The notes beneath the pieces were generated by a model that saw nothing but the letters and a program-made list of their open reading frames with translations, searched no databases and was not told the DNA's origin. A stretch of 64,000 nucleotides of DNA from Clostridiales bacterium (GTDB lineage: Bacteria; Bacillota; Clostridia; Saccharofermentanales; Saccharofermentanaceae): positions 1-64,000 of the forward strand of contig JAFZQI010000026.1 in NCBI GenBank assembly GCA_017620475.1, read 5' to 3'. The translations under genes were made by a program, and so were the position numbers. Positions 1 to 9,465 of the stretch are shown here, piece after piece. Each line of letters opens with the position of its first letter. Position 1 is the first letter of the stretch.

Positions 1-316
1 CTATAAGGATCTCGTAGCAAAGAAGTTCTCCGAGCTCGTTTACTACGGCCAGTGGTTCCACCCGCTCCGTGAAGCCATCTCCGCTTTCGTCGACAAGACA
101 CAGGAAGTGGTTACCGGCGAAGTCCGTATGAAGCTCTATAAGGGTAACTGCACACCGGCCGGCACCACATCTCCGTTCTCCCTCTACGATCCTGAGATCG
201 CAACATTTGAGGCAGACGACGTTTACAATCAGGCAGATGCAGGCGGATTTATCAACTGCTTCGGTCTCCCGATGAAGGTCAACGCAAAGATGAAGCAGAA
301 GAACGGTCTTCTCTGA
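1..316 (+). CDS. argG: Argininosuccinate synthase, C-terminal part
   Basis: This is the last 104 codons of argininosuccinate synthase, the cytosolic enzyme that joins citrulline and aspartate with ATP in arginine synthesis. The gene starts before the window; the frame is open from base 2 and stops at TGA 314-316. Family stretches that can be seen are [34 protein letters not shown] and the terminal GFINCFGLP segment, all typical of the tetramerising C-terminal region. It is followed by a strong terminator, so the partner gene argH (3652-5022, same strand) is probably a separate transcription unit. Confidence 0.95.
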   Translation, partial: YKDLVAKKFSELVYYGQWFHPLREAISAFVDKTQEVVTGEVRMKLYKGNCTPAGTTSPFSLYDPEIATFEADDVYNQADAGGFINCFGLPMKVNAKMKQKNGLL

Positions 317-339
317 TTCGCGAAAGAACTTGCATGATT

Positions 340-416
340 GAAAAAGAAATAAAGTTTTCTGGCGTTGTCCTCGTGCGCTGCACTGCGGAGGCGCCGAAAA
401 CTTTTTTCTTTTTCAT
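340..416 (+). terminator. Intrinsic terminator after argG
   Basis: The arm around 341-359 (AAAAAGAAATAAAGTTTTC) pairs almost perfectly with the arm around 397-415, with an inner GGCG/CGCC-type extension at 361-394. The 3' arm is T-rich, so it ends transcription on the + strand. The A/T symmetry means it could also act in reverse. Confidence 0.75.
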
Positions 417-472
417 AAAACACGTAATCTTCTTTCGTGGATCCATCGCTATTGGTACGAAAAGGAGTAACT

Positions 473-919
473 ATGGATTACAGACTTATGACAATTGAGG
501 ATTATGATGAGGCGTATGCAATCTGGGTCACCTGTCATAACGGCTTGAACTCCACAGACGATTCAAAAGAAGGTATCTCTAAATATCTTAAGAGAAACCC
601 GTCCACCTCTTTTGTAGCCGTAAAGGAAGGGCACGTGGTCGGCGTGATCCTCTGCGGTCACGACGGCAGACGCGGATACATACAGCACATGTCCATCTCT
701 CCCGACCATAGACGTCTCGGGATCGGAAGCAGGCTCGTCGAACTGGCACTTGAAGCCCTGAATAAAGAAGGAATCAAGAAAGTGGCTCTCGTTGCCTTTA
801 AATCGAACGATCTTGGCAATGCTTTCTGGGAAGCACAAGGCTTCACACTCCGCGAAGACCTGAATTACAGGAACCGAGCACTTGTCGATCTGGAAATCAT
901 CGATACATATAAAGAGTAA
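473..919 (+). CDS. GNAT family N-acetyltransferase
   Basis: A 148-residue single-domain acetyltransferase of the GNAT fold. The acetyl-CoA pyrophosphate-binding motif RRLGIGSRL is visible near residue 80, preceded by the strand IQHMSISPDHR and followed by a typical last strand with LNYRNRALVDLEI. The start was set at ATG 473 because AAAGGAG at 461-467 is correctly spaced; an upstream in-frame ATG at 437 has no ribosome site. The substrate cannot be read from the sequence. It lies between argG and argH, with its own terminator, but nothing shows a role in arginine metabolism. Confidence 0.85.
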   Translation: MDYRLMTIEDYDEAYAIWVTCHNGLNSTDDSKEGISKYLKRNPSTSFVAVKEGHVVGVILCGHDGRRGYIQHMSISPDHRRLGIGSRLVELALEALNKEGIKKVALVAFKSNDLGNAFWEAQGFTLREDLNYRNRALVDLEIIDTYKE

Positions 920-921
920 AA

Positions 922-962
922 AAAGAAGCGGCCTCCGAAGCATCAAGAGAGGCCGTTTTTTC
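922..962. terminator. Bidirectional terminator
   Basis: CGGCCTC at 929-935 pairs with GAGGCCG at 949-955, followed by TTTTTT on the + strand and preceded by an A-run that becomes a T-run on the - strand. It lies between the convergent acetyltransferase and TIR genes and can serve both. Confidence 0.85.
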
Positions 963-967
963 ACTAT

Positions 968-3454
968 TTAGGTCAATCCGTATTTTTCTTTTATTCTCTG
1001 ATCGGGTTCATACCCGGAAAGAAGATCATCGGCGGCCTTGATCAGTTCCTCATAGCTGACCGGCATCACCAAATACATAATCTCCTCATTCAAATTCTTC
1101 CCCGTTACTACCGGGTGTCCCGTTGCCGCATCATATCCGATCAAAAAACACCTGGAAATACTGCAGATCGTATTAAATTCCTTATCGAAAACTTCGACAC
1201 CGTCATGGGCATCGATATAGTAATTTCCGCTGCTTTCATCGAAATAGAACGAACAGGAATAGTCGAATGTTTCATATATTCTTTTGACTCGCTCTCCGGA
1301 AGAACGCCGATATATATAGATCGCCCCATTCCATAACTGCAGGGCGGCAAAATCTGCATTCTCGCAAAAACACACATCATAGATCATATCTGGACCGAAG
1401 TCATTCTCATTTTCAAGTATAAAGGACTTAAACTCATTTTTCACCGGATTATCGGATAGCCCCCGCACCTCGAATTCAGCCGGCGTATCCGAATACGGGA
1501 TCAAATGATCAGCTTGTTTGAACACAAACGTATTGATCTGCGTTTCTCCCGTTACAGCAAGATATAACGTGTCACTTGCAAAATATCGGGGCCAGAACAT
1601 ATTGTTATTCTGTACATCGGGATCAAAGAAACGGCATTCGCCGTCCCGTATAAGATAGCAGCCTGCACCACGGTCGAAAATGACGATTCCTTCCGCGGTG
1701 GTATAGCATGTTGAAGAAATCCCCACATCGGATCGGATCGTTTTTTGCACTTCCAGATCCGAGTTTAGGATATAGATCGCAGAATCATCATACAGAACAA
1801 CATCCTCCCCGAATATGTTGAATCCGTTTACACTATCAATCGAATCAAAAAACTTCTCCGTCCCCGTTTCAAGATCTCTTAGGCACATACGGGAACCTGA
1901 ATACGAATTGTTCTGAAAAGTCAACATAGATTTACCATCTGACCGGATATCATATATTCCCGACTGATCAACAAATCGGCTCTGTGTTCCTCCGCCGGAA
2001 AGATCTGCCGAATAGGCATATGTCGAACCGGAATCAAAATCGATAACAAAGATCCAGGCCTCATCCCCCTCATGCGAAAAATATACGTAAGTGTCAGACC
2101 TCAATTTAAGAGTATCTGTCGGCAATTCCGAAGAAAGATCAAGCCTGCAAAGAATGTCCGGTCCTCTAAGAATCATTATCTCATTATCCGTAATAGCCGT
2201 ATAACCGTTTCCAAGCGGATCCGAGTAAATCTTCGCATCCCCAATATCAAGACCGGTTTCTGTTCCGGATGAAAAATCGAGATAAAAATATCCCTCACCC
2301 TCTCTTTGAAATACGAAGCCTCTTTCTCCGTCAAAAGCACGATCCATAAAACCCTGATCCGAACACATAAGAAGCATTTTTCCGGTAGAAATCTCCATAA
2401 CATATGTATCGTAATTTAGACTAAATGCCGCGACGTATCCGCCCCTTGGCGATATGATAAAATCAGATATCGCACATGGAAGCTGAATCGTTTCATCTGA
2501 AGTGACATTATCGGAGATTTCATAGATCCCCAAAGCTTCAGAGAGTGCTTCCAGGGAAGCCTCACTATATCCTTCGTCCGCATGATCCGGTAGGACACTT
2601 CTTGCCGCATAGACGGCATCCTTTCTCTTTCCGTCGCGGAGAAGATTTTCCGAGATTCCCGCCATCGAATCCGCATACTTCTGTTCGATCGTATCCTTCT
2701 GTACCTGGATCTCCTCTTTTTGCGCCTGGATCTCCTCTTTTTGCGCCTGGATCTCCTCATTCTGTCTCGAAATCTTCGCATTTTGTCTTGCTATACGGAC
2801 CAGGAAGAAAACACTGATAGCCAAGACGGCTCCAAGGATGGAAAATGCAGTGATCAAGCGCTTCTTACGACGTTTATGTAATGCTTGCTTATGTCTTTGC
2901 TGAAGATCATCGTAGGACAATCCGAAAATTGTCGCGATCAGCCTGACAACGGCCTTATCGACCTTACTGTGCCGTTCTCTCGTGTTCTCTGCTTTACAAT
3001 CCGCCGCAAGAGGTTCTTTATACTGTCTGTACTTGACGGGTCTTCCATCAGGGCCCATCTGATACAGTTCTTCATACATCACAGATTCCGGGAAAGCAGT
3101 GTCCGGCTCTCCATCAGCCAGAACCAGCAAAATGTGCTTCCGATCGTTGAATCGCAAAAACTCCTCGATTTCTTTCCTGCACCATATGGATTTCCGGTAT
3201 TCCGGGGAACAGACAGCGATCAGAAATTCCGAATTCTTCAGCGCCGAAGAGATGACCTCCGACAGATCATCGGAAACAGCAAGCTCCGTTTCATCGCGAA
3301 AAACACGGCCGAGCCGTGATCTTCCCACCTTCTTGGCCACATCGGCAGGAAGCCGGTAACTTTCCAATTTCTTTTGAAGTCTTTCCGCAATCTCACTATC
3401 CGGCAGACAATGCCGGTAACTGATAAACGCGTCGTACTGATCCCTCTTTGCCAT
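968..3454 (-). CDS. TIR domain - TM - coiled coil - beta-propeller protein
   Basis: An 828-residue protein. Residues about 5-130 form a TIR domain: YDAFISYRH at 7-15, the BB-loop region RVFRDETEL, and SPEYRKSIWCRKE at 83-95 with the conserved Ser89 and Glu95 that act in TIR NAD-cleaving enzymes. A basic stretch (HKRRKKR) and one membrane segment (LITAFSILGAVLAISVFFLV) follow near 200-225, then a short coiled coil with three near-identical EEIQAQK heptads, then about 550 residues of weakly repeated strands that look like a WD40/PQQ-type propeller. TIR is predicted to face the cytoplasm and the propeller the outside. ATG 3454 was chosen (AGGTGGG just upstream) over TTG 3475. Whether it signals, cleaves NAD or only scaffolds is unknown. 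Confidence 0.85.
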   Translation of the reverse strand: MAKRDQYDAFISYRHCLPDSEIAERLQKKLESYRLPADVAKKVGRSRLGRVFRDETELAVSDDLSEVISSALKNSEFLIAVCSPEYRKSIWCRKEIEEFLRFNDRKHILLVLADGEPDTAFPESVMYEELYQMGPDGRPVKYRQYKEPLAADCKAENTRERHSKVDKAVVRLIATIFGLSYDDLQQRHKQALHKRRKKRLITAFSILGAVLAISVFFLVRIARQNAKISRQNEEIQAQKEEIQAQKEEIQVQKDTIEQKYADSMAGISENLLRDGKRKDAVYAARSVLPDHADEGYSEASLEALSEALGIYEISDNVTSDETIQLPCAISDFIISPRGGYVAAFSLNYDTYVMEISTGKMLLMCSDQGFMDRAFDGERGFVFQREGEGYFYLDFSSGTETGLDIGDAKIYSDPLGNGYTAITDNEIMILRGPDILCRLDLSSELPTDTLKLRSDTYVYFSHEGDEAWIFVIDFDSGSTYAYSADLSGGGTQSRFVDQSGIYDIRSDGKSMLTFQNNSYSGSRMCLRDLETGTEKFFDSIDSVNGFNIFGEDVVLYDDSAIYILNSDLEVQKTIRSDVGISSTCYTTAEGIVIFDRGAGCYLIRDGECRFFDPDVQNNNMFWPRYFASDTLYLAVTGETQINTFVFKQADHLIPYSDTPAEFEVRGLSDNPVKNEFKSFILENENDFGPDMIYDVCFCENADFAALQLWNGAIYIYRRSSGERVKRIYETFDYSCSFYFDESSGNYYIDAHDGVEVFDKEFNTICSISRCFLIGYDAATGHPVVTGKNLNEEIMYLVMPVSYEELIKAADDLLSGYEPDQRIKEKYGLT
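2704..2766. repeat. 21-bp tandem repeat inside the TIR gene
   Basis: Three copies of a 21-bp unit beginning CCTGGATCTCCTC follow each other, the third diverged. On the - strand they encode the repeated heptad EEIQAQK/EEIQVQK, so the unit is exactly three coiled-coil turns of DNA-level duplication and could vary in copy number. Confidence 0.8.
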
Positions 3455-3493
3455 TCTCCCACCTGAACAGATCAACCTTACATACGATCATTT

Positions 3494-3523
3494 TCATTCT
3501 ATCATTAGAATGATTAATTGCAA
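3494..3523 (-). promoter_or_regulatory. Promoter of the TIR gene with overlapping inverted repeat
   Basis: Read on the - strand: -35 TTGCAA (3523-3518), 16-bp spacer, extended -10 TGATAGAAT with TAGAAT at 3501-3496. The perfect 8-bp inverted repeat TCATTCTA / TAGAATGA (3494-3501 and 3506-3513, 4-bp loop) overlaps the -10 and the spacer and would be well placed as an operator. Confidence 0.55.
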
Positions 3524-3614
3524 CGCCTCGAAAAACACTTGCTAACCAGATGATTTTACTATTTTTCTTTCATCTCGCGGATCTGCTTAAAGACTTTAGA
3601 TTTTACGTCGTTTT

Positions 3615-3623
3615 TGCTACAAT
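3615..3623 (+). promoter_or_regulatory. Extended -10 box of argH
   Basis: TGCTACAAT (TG at 3615-3616, TACAAT 3618-3623) lies 28 bp before the argH start. No convincing -35 was found, which is common for extended -10 promoters. Confidence 0.45.
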
Positions 3624-3651
3624 ACTGAAAGATAAGAATTGAAAGGCTGGA

Positions 3652-5022
3652 ATGATTATGTCAAAGAAAATGTGGGCAGGCAGATTTGAGAAGGCGACCG
3701 ATAAAGCGGTAAATGATTTTAACTCTTCTCTTCCCTTCGACTGCAGAATGTATAAACAGGATATCGAGGGCTCCGTCGCACATAGCCAGATGCTGGCGAA
3801 GCAGGGCATCATCTCACAGGAAGATGCGGAAAAGATCAAGGAAGGACTCTTCTCCATTCTGGAAGATATCGAATCCGGCAAACTGACATTTGATTCAGAT
3901 GCGGAAGATATTCATATGTTCATTGAAGAAGAACTGACAAACCGCATCGGAGACGCTGGAAAAAGGCTTCACACCGGCCGTTCCAGGAACGACCAGGTTG
4001 CACTGGATCAGCGTCTGTATGCCGTAGATGAGGCCAAGGAGATGCAGTCTCTTCTCGGACAGCTCCGCGATACACTTATCGATATTGCCAAGGAAAACAC
4101 CGAGACATATATGCCGGGATATACGCATCTTCAGCGTGCCCAGCCCATTACCTTTGCCCACTACCTTATGGCGTATATCCAGATGTTCGGCCGTGATATG
4201 GACCGCTTGGATGAAGCCATCGCCAGAACGAACATCTCCCCGCTCGGCTCTGGTGCTCTCGCAGGAACGACATATCCGCTCGATCGTGAGTTCGTAGCAG
4301 ATCAGCTAGGCATGAATGGCGTGACACTCAATTCCCTCGATGGCGTGGCCGACCGCGACTGGGCCATCGAGCTGGCCTCTTTTGCATCCCTTCTCATGAT
4401 GCATCTGTCCCGCCTTTCAGAGGAAATTATTCTCTACTCTTCCCAGGAATTCAAGTTCATCGAACTCGATGACGCTTATTCTACCGGCTCTTCCATGATG
4501 CCGCAGAAGAAGAATCCGGATGTCGCAGAACTTACCCGCGGCAAGACCGGACGTGTATACGGCGACCTCATTTCCCTTCTCGTGACCATGAAGGGACTGC
4601 CGCTCACTTACAACAAGGATATGCAGGAAGTACAGGAAGCGCTTTTCGATGTGATCGATACATTGAAGGGCGTACTCGTCCCCTTCACCGGTATGATCAA
4701 GACCATGAAAATCCGCAAGGATAACATGGAGATGGCGGCTCTCGGCGGATTTACCAATGCGACCGATCTGGCAGATTATCTTGTAAGAAAAGGCATTCCT
4801 TTCAGAAGCACACATGAGATCTCCGGAAAGCTTGTCCACTACTGTATAGAGCACGGGACAACACTTGAGAAGCTCTCGATCGAAGAATTCAAACAGTTCT
4901 CTGATCTCATCGAAGAAGATGTATATGATGCCATCTCACTTGAGACCTGCGTCAATAAGAGAACGATCATCGGAGCACCCGCACCGGAGACGGTCAAGCG
5001 TGCTTTGGATTCGTTGTCATGA
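3652..5022 (+). CDS. argH: Argininosuccinate lyase
   Basis: A 456-residue argininosuccinate lyase that splits argininosuccinate to arginine and fumarate, the last step of arginine synthesis. It has the fumarase/aspartase superfamily signature GSSMMPQKKNPD near residues 280-291, with the catalytic Ser loop, plus TGRSRNDQVALD and GYTHLQRAQP, which mark argininosuccinate lyase rather than other members. Length is normal. ATG 3652 is 5 bases after GAAAGG; ATG 3658 is a possible alternative. It is separated from argG by two unrelated genes, so the usual argGH operon is broken here. Confidence 0.97.
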   Translation: MIMSKKMWAGRFEKATDKAVNDFNSSLPFDCRMYKQDIEGSVAHSQMLAKQGIISQEDAEKIKEGLFSILEDIESGKLTFDSDAEDIHMFIEEELTNRIGDAGKRLHTGRSRNDQVALDQRLYAVDEAKEMQSLLGQLRDTLIDIAKENTETYMPGYTHLQRAQPITFAHYLMAYIQMFGRDMDRLDEAIARTNISPLGSGALAGTTYPLDREFVADQLGMNGVTLNSLDGVADRDWAIELASFASLLMMHLSRLSEEIILYSSQEFKFIELDDAYSTGSSMMPQKKNPDVAELTRGKTGRVYGDLISLLVTMKGLPLTYNKDMQEVQEALFDVIDTLKGVLVPFTGMIKTMKIRKDNMEMAALGGFTNATDLADYLVRKGIPFRSTHEISGKLVHYCIEHGTTLEKLSIEEFKQFSDLIEEDVYDAISLETCVNKRTIIGAPAPETVKRALDSLS

Positions 5023-5044
5023 TAACAGAATCGCCATATTTACA

Positions 5045-5053
5045 TGATATAAT
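5045..5053 (+). promoter_or_regulatory. Extended -10 box before the GGDEF gene
   Basis: TGATATAAT, with a perfect TATAAT at 5048-5053, lies in the 69-bp gap after argH and 39 bp before the next start. No good -35 was found. Confidence 0.5.
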
Positions 5054-5091
5054 CGGTTCATAAAAGAACTCTTGTCAAAGGAGGTAAGGTC

Positions 5092-7002
5092 TTGGCCAGA
5101 AAACGGATCGGGCTGTTCATGAGTGAGATCACACAGGTTTTCCAGTCCACATGCGGGAAAGCCATTGCCGATCTTGCCTCTCTTCGTGATATGGACGTCA
5201 TCATCTACGCATCCTATGGATCGTATACCTCTCCTTACGGACGCAATTTTCTCTCGGAGATCGGAAAGAAAAACATTATCCACCTTCCGGACTACTCCAC
5301 GCTGGACGCCATCATTGCCATGCCCGGAACCTTTGACATCAACGGGATGGACAATGAGTTCTTTGAAATTGTCAAAAGCCAGGCCAAATGCCCTGTCATC
5401 TGTCTTCAGACGGGACATCCGGATTTCTACACCATAACCATAGAGAACCGTGATTCGATGTATGAAATGACACGTCATTTCATTGAGAAGCATCAGTTTA
5501 CGGACATTTGCTATATGTCCGGTCCTTACGGTCACAAGGACTCTCCCGAACGTCTTAAGGGATTTGTGGAAGCCATGCGGGATGGCGGTCTTTCCATCGA
5601 ATCGAACACGATCTTCGAGGGCAATTACTGGAGGAACCGCGGAGCGAAGGCTCTTGATTTCTTCATGAAGGGACGAAGGTCTTATCCCCAGGCCATCATC
5701 TGTGCCAACGATTACATGGCGATGTCCATCTGTGACGAATTGAAGAAGCGCGGCGCACGTGTTCCCGAAGACGTCTGTGTCAGCGGATTTGACGGGATCC
5801 GTGAAGGCGAAGTTACCACACCTTCCCTGTCCACCGTTTCGGTTCGTCCGGAAACCTATGCCGAAGCTGCCTTCAAACTGATCGACGAGATCAATGCCGG
5901 CAAAGAACCACCTAAAACCGTCATGTTATCCGACATCATCCACTACAGAGCCAGCTGCGGATGCGGCAAACAAATCGTTTGCGGAGATGTCGAAGAACTC
6001 TATCACACTGTTGCCGAAGAAGAATTCCTTCTTCGTGAATCTGGACGAATCATTGCTGATTACCAGAACAGTACGGATATAGACAGCACCCTCTCTGTGG
6101 CTACCTACTATTTCCACACGATCGGCTGTGACACCGGCTTCATTTGCTATTGCGATGAGACAGACCCTAAATTCTTCTCTGTGGAGCACAGCGAACCCTT
6201 TACGGACAACATGATCCTTCTTCAGATCATGTATGCGGAAAACCGGATGAATGCATATGCCGTGAATACCAAATTCCCGAGAGAAGAGATCCTTCCTAAC
6301 CGATACTTCGAAACACCGGCTCCGGGCGTATATATCGTGATCCCGCTTTTCTTCAAGAATAAGGACTACGGTTATATCGTACTTAAGCCCAACGAGCATC
6401 AATGGCCGAATTCTCTGACTTATTCGTACATCACGACACTTTCGACCGCATTCGAAAACTGCTACTATCAGAAGCGATTCAGTGTAATCTCCGAGATCAC
6501 GAAACTGTCACAGACCGACGAACTGACCGGTCTTTACAACCGTCGTGGATTTGAAAATGCACTTCAGGACATCTTGAGCCGTCTATACGGAGATGCGACG
6601 ATCAGTATCGCCAGCATCGATATGGACAATCTCAAGAAGATCAACGACATTTACGGTCACTCCGAGGGCGACTTTGCCCTGAAGGAAGTCGCAAGGATCC
6701 TCAAGGAGTGTCTGGGCGAGCAGGAATTCTGCGCAAGATACGGCGGAGATGAATTCTCGGCAGTGCTGGTCTCTTATCGTCAAAGCCACACCAAGGATTT
6801 CATCGAAGAAGTCGAAAGTATGCTGGACAAGCTTTCCAAAGAATCAGGAAAGCCTTACCCGATCCATGTCAGCATCGGTGTATCTGACCTAAAGGGTAAC
6901 GATACGAATCACATCGTCGAATGCATGCGCGAAGCAGACGAGCAGATGTACGCCAACAAAAGGGAGTACAAAGCCACTCATCCGATCGAACAGCAGTCTT
7001 AA
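5092..7002 (+). CDS. Periplasmic-binding-protein-like sensor fused to GGDEF domain
   Basis: A 636-residue protein. Residues 1-290 match the ligand-binding core of LacI/GalR regulators ([11 protein letters not shown] start, [25 protein letters not shown]) but there is no DNA-binding helix-turn-helix before it. A GAF-like region fills about 300-465, and a GGDEF domain follows with GGDEF at 551-555 and [13 protein letters not shown] at its start, so it should make cyclic di-GMP from GTP. No RxxD inhibitory site precedes GGDEF. No signal peptide or membrane segment is seen, so sensing is probably cytosolic. The start is TTG 5092, 6 bases after AAAGGAGGT (5077-5085). The stop shares the TTAA at 6999-7002 with the convergent gene. 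Confidence 0.85.
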   Translation: MARKRIGLFMSEITQVFQSTCGKAIADLASLRDMDVIIYASYGSYTSPYGRNFLSEIGKKNIIHLPDYSTLDAIIAMPGTFDINGMDNEFFEIVKSQAKCPVICLQTGHPDFYTITIENRDSMYEMTRHFIEKHQFTDICYMSGPYGHKDSPERLKGFVEAMRDGGLSIESNTIFEGNYWRNRGAKALDFFMKGRRSYPQAIICANDYMAMSICDELKKRGARVPEDVCVSGFDGIREGEVTTPSLSTVSVRPETYAEAAFKLIDEINAGKEPPKTVMLSDIIHYRASCGCGKQIVCGDVEELYHTVAEEEFLLRESGRIIADYQNSTDIDSTLSVATYYFHTIGCDTGFICYCDETDPKFFSVEHSEPFTDNMILLQIMYAENRMNAYAVNTKFPREEILPNRYFETPAPGVYIVIPLFFKNKDYGYIVLKPNEHQWPNSLTYSYITTLSTAFENCYYQKRFSVISEITKLSQTDELTGLYNRRGFENALQDILSRLYGDATISIASIDMDNLKKINDIYGHSEGDFALKEVARILKECLGEQEFCARYGGDEFSAVLVSYRQSHTKDFIEEVESMLDKLSKESGKPYPIHVSIGVSDLKGNDTNHIVECMREADEQMYANKREYKATHPIEQQS

Positions 7003-8357
7003 TTTCTCATACTATGGATCGGTGCCGGGATCCTTCCGCCTCTGGAAATAAAGGCTTCTGAAGAAGCGGTGTTCACTTCCATAATAGGCGAATAACCCAA
7101 AAGTCCGCCAAACTCGACCTGATCGCCCACCTTTTTGCCCGGTACCGGGATCACGCGAACGGCCGTGGTCTTGTTATTAAACGTACCCAGTGCCATCTCA
7201 TCGGCAATGATTCCGGAAATCGTCGACGCAGGAGTATCGCCGGGGATCGCAATCATATCAAGGCCTACCGAGCAGACACATGTCATCGCTTCAAGTTTCT
7301 CCAGACGCAGGAATCCTTTTTCTGCCACTTCGATCATTCCTTCATCTTCCGATACCGGTATAAAAGCACCGGAAAGGCCGCCCACGAACGATGACGCCAT
7401 GGTTCCGCCCTTCTTGACGGCATCATTTAGCATCGCCAGTGCCGCAGTAGTTCCCCAGGCACCGCAGTGTTCAAGACCGAATTCCTCAAGAATACGTCCT
7501 ACCGAGTCACCGACAGCCGGAGTCGGTGCCAAAGAAAGGTCAATGATTCCGAACGGAACATTGAGTCGGGATGAAGCTTCCCGTGCCACCAGTTCACCTA
7601 CGCGGGTGATCTTGAACGCCGCTTTCTTGATCGTCTCAGCGACAACACCCAGATCTTCCCCCTTCACCGTTTCCAGAGCCGCCTTGATTACGCCCGGGCC
7701 GGAAATACCGACGTTGATAACACATTCCGGTTCCCCAGGTCCCAGGAACGCACCGGCCATAAACGGGTTATCCTCGGGAGCATTGGCAAATACCACAAGC
7801 TTCGCACAGCCCAGCGCATCTCTGTCTTTTGTCGCTTCCGCAGTTTGCTTGATGATCTCGCCCATATCACGAACCGCGTCCATATTGATTCCGGAACGGG
7901 TCGACGCAAGATTAATGGACGAGCAGACATTATCCGTCACGGAGAGAGCTTCAGGAATCGAATCGATCAATCTTTTATCCGAAATGGTATATCCTTTCTG
8001 CACCATAGCGGAAAAACCTCCGATGAAGTTTACCCCACACTCTTTTGCCGCACGATCCAAAGTCTTTGCGAACAAAGTGTAATCCTTTGCACCGGAAGCC
8101 GCTGCCACGATCGATATCGGCGTAACCGATATGCGTTTGTTCACGATCGGTACACGATACTTTTCTGTGATCTCTTCCCCTACTTTTACCAGATCCTTGG
8201 CGTATCTGGTGATCTTATCGTAGATCTTCTGGCAGGACTTCTCCGGCGTATCGGCCGCACAGTCCATTAAGCTGATTCCCATCGTGATCGTACGCACGTC
8301 CAAATGCTGTTCCTGAAACATGCGTACAGTTTCTAGTACTTCAAAATCCGTAATCAT
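6999..8357 (-). CDS. UPF0210 (PFL / DUF711) family protein
   Basis: A 452-residue member of the UPF0210 family, distantly related to pyruvate-formate-lyase-like proteins by fold; its reaction is not known. Family marks are the N-terminal TIGISLMDC-like segment (here [11 protein letters not shown]), [25 protein letters not shown] and [12 protein letters not shown]. It is preceded by a small ACT protein with a 24-bp gap, a pairing that is conserved in Firmicutes and suggests the ACT protein regulates or assists it. Only family membership is secure. Confidence 0.9.
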   Translation of the reverse strand: MITDFEVLETVRMFQEQHLDVRTITMGISLMDCAADTPEKSCQKIYDKITRYAKDLVKVGEEITEKYRVPIVNKRISVTPISIVAAASGAKDYTLFAKTLDRAAKECGVNFIGGFSAMVQKGYTISDKRLIDSIPEALSVTDNVCSSINLASTRSGINMDAVRDMGEIIKQTAEATKDRDALGCAKLVVFANAPEDNPFMAGAFLGPGEPECVINVGISGPGVIKAALETVKGEDLGVVAETIKKAAFKITRVGELVAREASSRLNVPFGIIDLSLAPTPAVGDSVGRILEEFGLEHCGAWGTTAALAMLNDAVKKGGTMASSFVGGLSGAFIPVSEDEGMIEVAEKGFLRLEKLEAMTCVCSVGLDMIAIPGDTPASTISGIIADEMALGTFNNKTTAVRVIPVPGKKVGDQVEFGGLLGYSPIMEVNTASSEAFISRGGRIPAPIHSMRN

Positions 8358-8381
8358 ATATTTACCTGCTTATCTCTAAAA

Positions 8382-8672
8382 TTAGATTCTATGCATCGCA
8401 TAGAAAAGATCTGTATGCTGGATGCGGATGGAGACACCGATCTCCTCCCCTACCTTGTCCAGTTTATCGGACAGTTCTTTCATATCGGACTTAGCGCCCT
8501 TAAGGTCTACCAGCATGATCATGGTAAAGATGTCATCAAGGATCGTTTGGGTAATATCATTGATATTTACGCCCTCCTGGGCAAGAAGTGCCGAAATTTT
8601 CGCGATAATGCCTACCGCATCGCATCCAACGACCGTAATAACCGCCTTATTCTTATCCTTTTCCATACTCAT
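8382..8672 (-). CDS. ACT domain protein (UPF0237 family)
   Basis: A 96-residue single ACT domain: AVITVVGCDAVGIIAKISALL, then NINDITQTIL and FTMIMLVDL, the beta-alpha-beta signature with the ligand-turn Gly. ACT domains bind small molecules, usually amino acids, and this family resembles the GcvR branch. RBS AGAGGAAG precedes ATG 8672. It forms an operon with the UPF0210 gene downstream. Confidence 0.9.
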   Translation of the reverse strand: MSMEKDKNKAVITVVGCDAVGIIAKISALLAQEGVNINDITQTILDDIFTMIMLVDLKGAKSDMKELSDKLDKVGEEIGVSIRIQHTDLFYAMHRI

Positions 8673-8695
8673 AGTTTCTTCCTCTTTTCTATAAA

Positions 8696-9430
8696 TCAGA
8701 TTCGATACGTCTTATTCACACTTGCCAATTCAAAATCCCACTCTCCGCAGGCACGTGCCTCCAGTTCGACATCTTCCCGATCATATAGCGGAACAAGATG
8801 CGAAAGGATCGTTTTTTTGATTCGCAGCGCCTGAGCACAAGCATAGCACTCTTTCGGCGTAAGGTGAAGCATATTCGGACGTCTGGCAGCCTCGATCTCA
8901 CCGCAATCCATGATACAGAGATCCGCATCGTCGAGATAGCCGGCAAATAAAGTATCCACGGAAGCATCGGAAGTATAAACGAACACTTTCCCCTCATGCT
9001 CTACACGCAGCCCGTAGCACTCCACCGGATGATTGGTTCGGAAAAACTTCGCCTTAGCACCAAATAACGGAAGCTCGGATCCATGTCCGATATACCCGAT
9101 CTTATATCCCCAGTCATTAGTAAGAGAATGGATCACGCCTTCCGGCGTTTTGGGAGCAAATATCGGAACATTACGGAACTCCATGCCATGCTTGGCATTC
9201 ATGTCGATGGCATACCTCATCACCATAAGATCGCTATAGTGATCCGCATGAAGATGAGAGATCAGAATGGCATCCAGGCCATTGAGCGGCACATGTAACT
9301 GAAGATTCGAGAAAACACCGCTTCCGCAATCGATCAGGACTTTCTTATCATTAATCGTAAGCAGATATCCTGAAGCCGCCTGTCCCGGACCCGGATACCC
9401 GCCACTACAGCCTAAAATCGTAACTTCCAT
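8696..9430 (-). CDS. Metallo-beta-lactamase fold hydrolase
   Basis: A 244-residue metallo-hydrolase of the beta-lactamase fold. The metal motif HLHADHYSD is present near residues 58-66, the second-metal Asp/His positions are in YTSDAS and LSHLVP, and the N-terminal TILGCSGGYPGPGQAASGY is typical of the RNase Z/phosphonate-type subgroup. It lacks the RNase Z exosite arm, so a general phosphodiesterase or arylsulfatase-like hydrolase is as likely. ATG 9430 was preferred over GTG 9463, which lies inside the spacing of the preceding gene's end. Confidence 0.85.
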   Translation of the reverse strand: MEVTILGCSGGYPGPGQAASGYLLTINDKKVLIDCGSGVFSNLQLHVPLNGLDAILISHLHADHYSDLMVMRYAIDMNAKHGMEFRNVPIFAPKTPEGVIHSLTNDWGYKIGYIGHGSELPLFGAKAKFFRTNHPVECYGLRVEHEGKVFVYTSDASVDTLFAGYLDDADLCIMDCGEIEAARRPNMLHLTPKECYACAQALRIKKTILSHLVPLYDREDVELEARACGEWDFELASVNKTYRI

Positions 9431-9465
9431 AGTGCGTATGTCCTTCTTTAGATGAATTGACACAT

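Noticed and set aside
317..3651. Mobile element carrying the TIR gene
   Set aside because: No transposase, integrase, tRNA site or flanking direct repeats were found around it.
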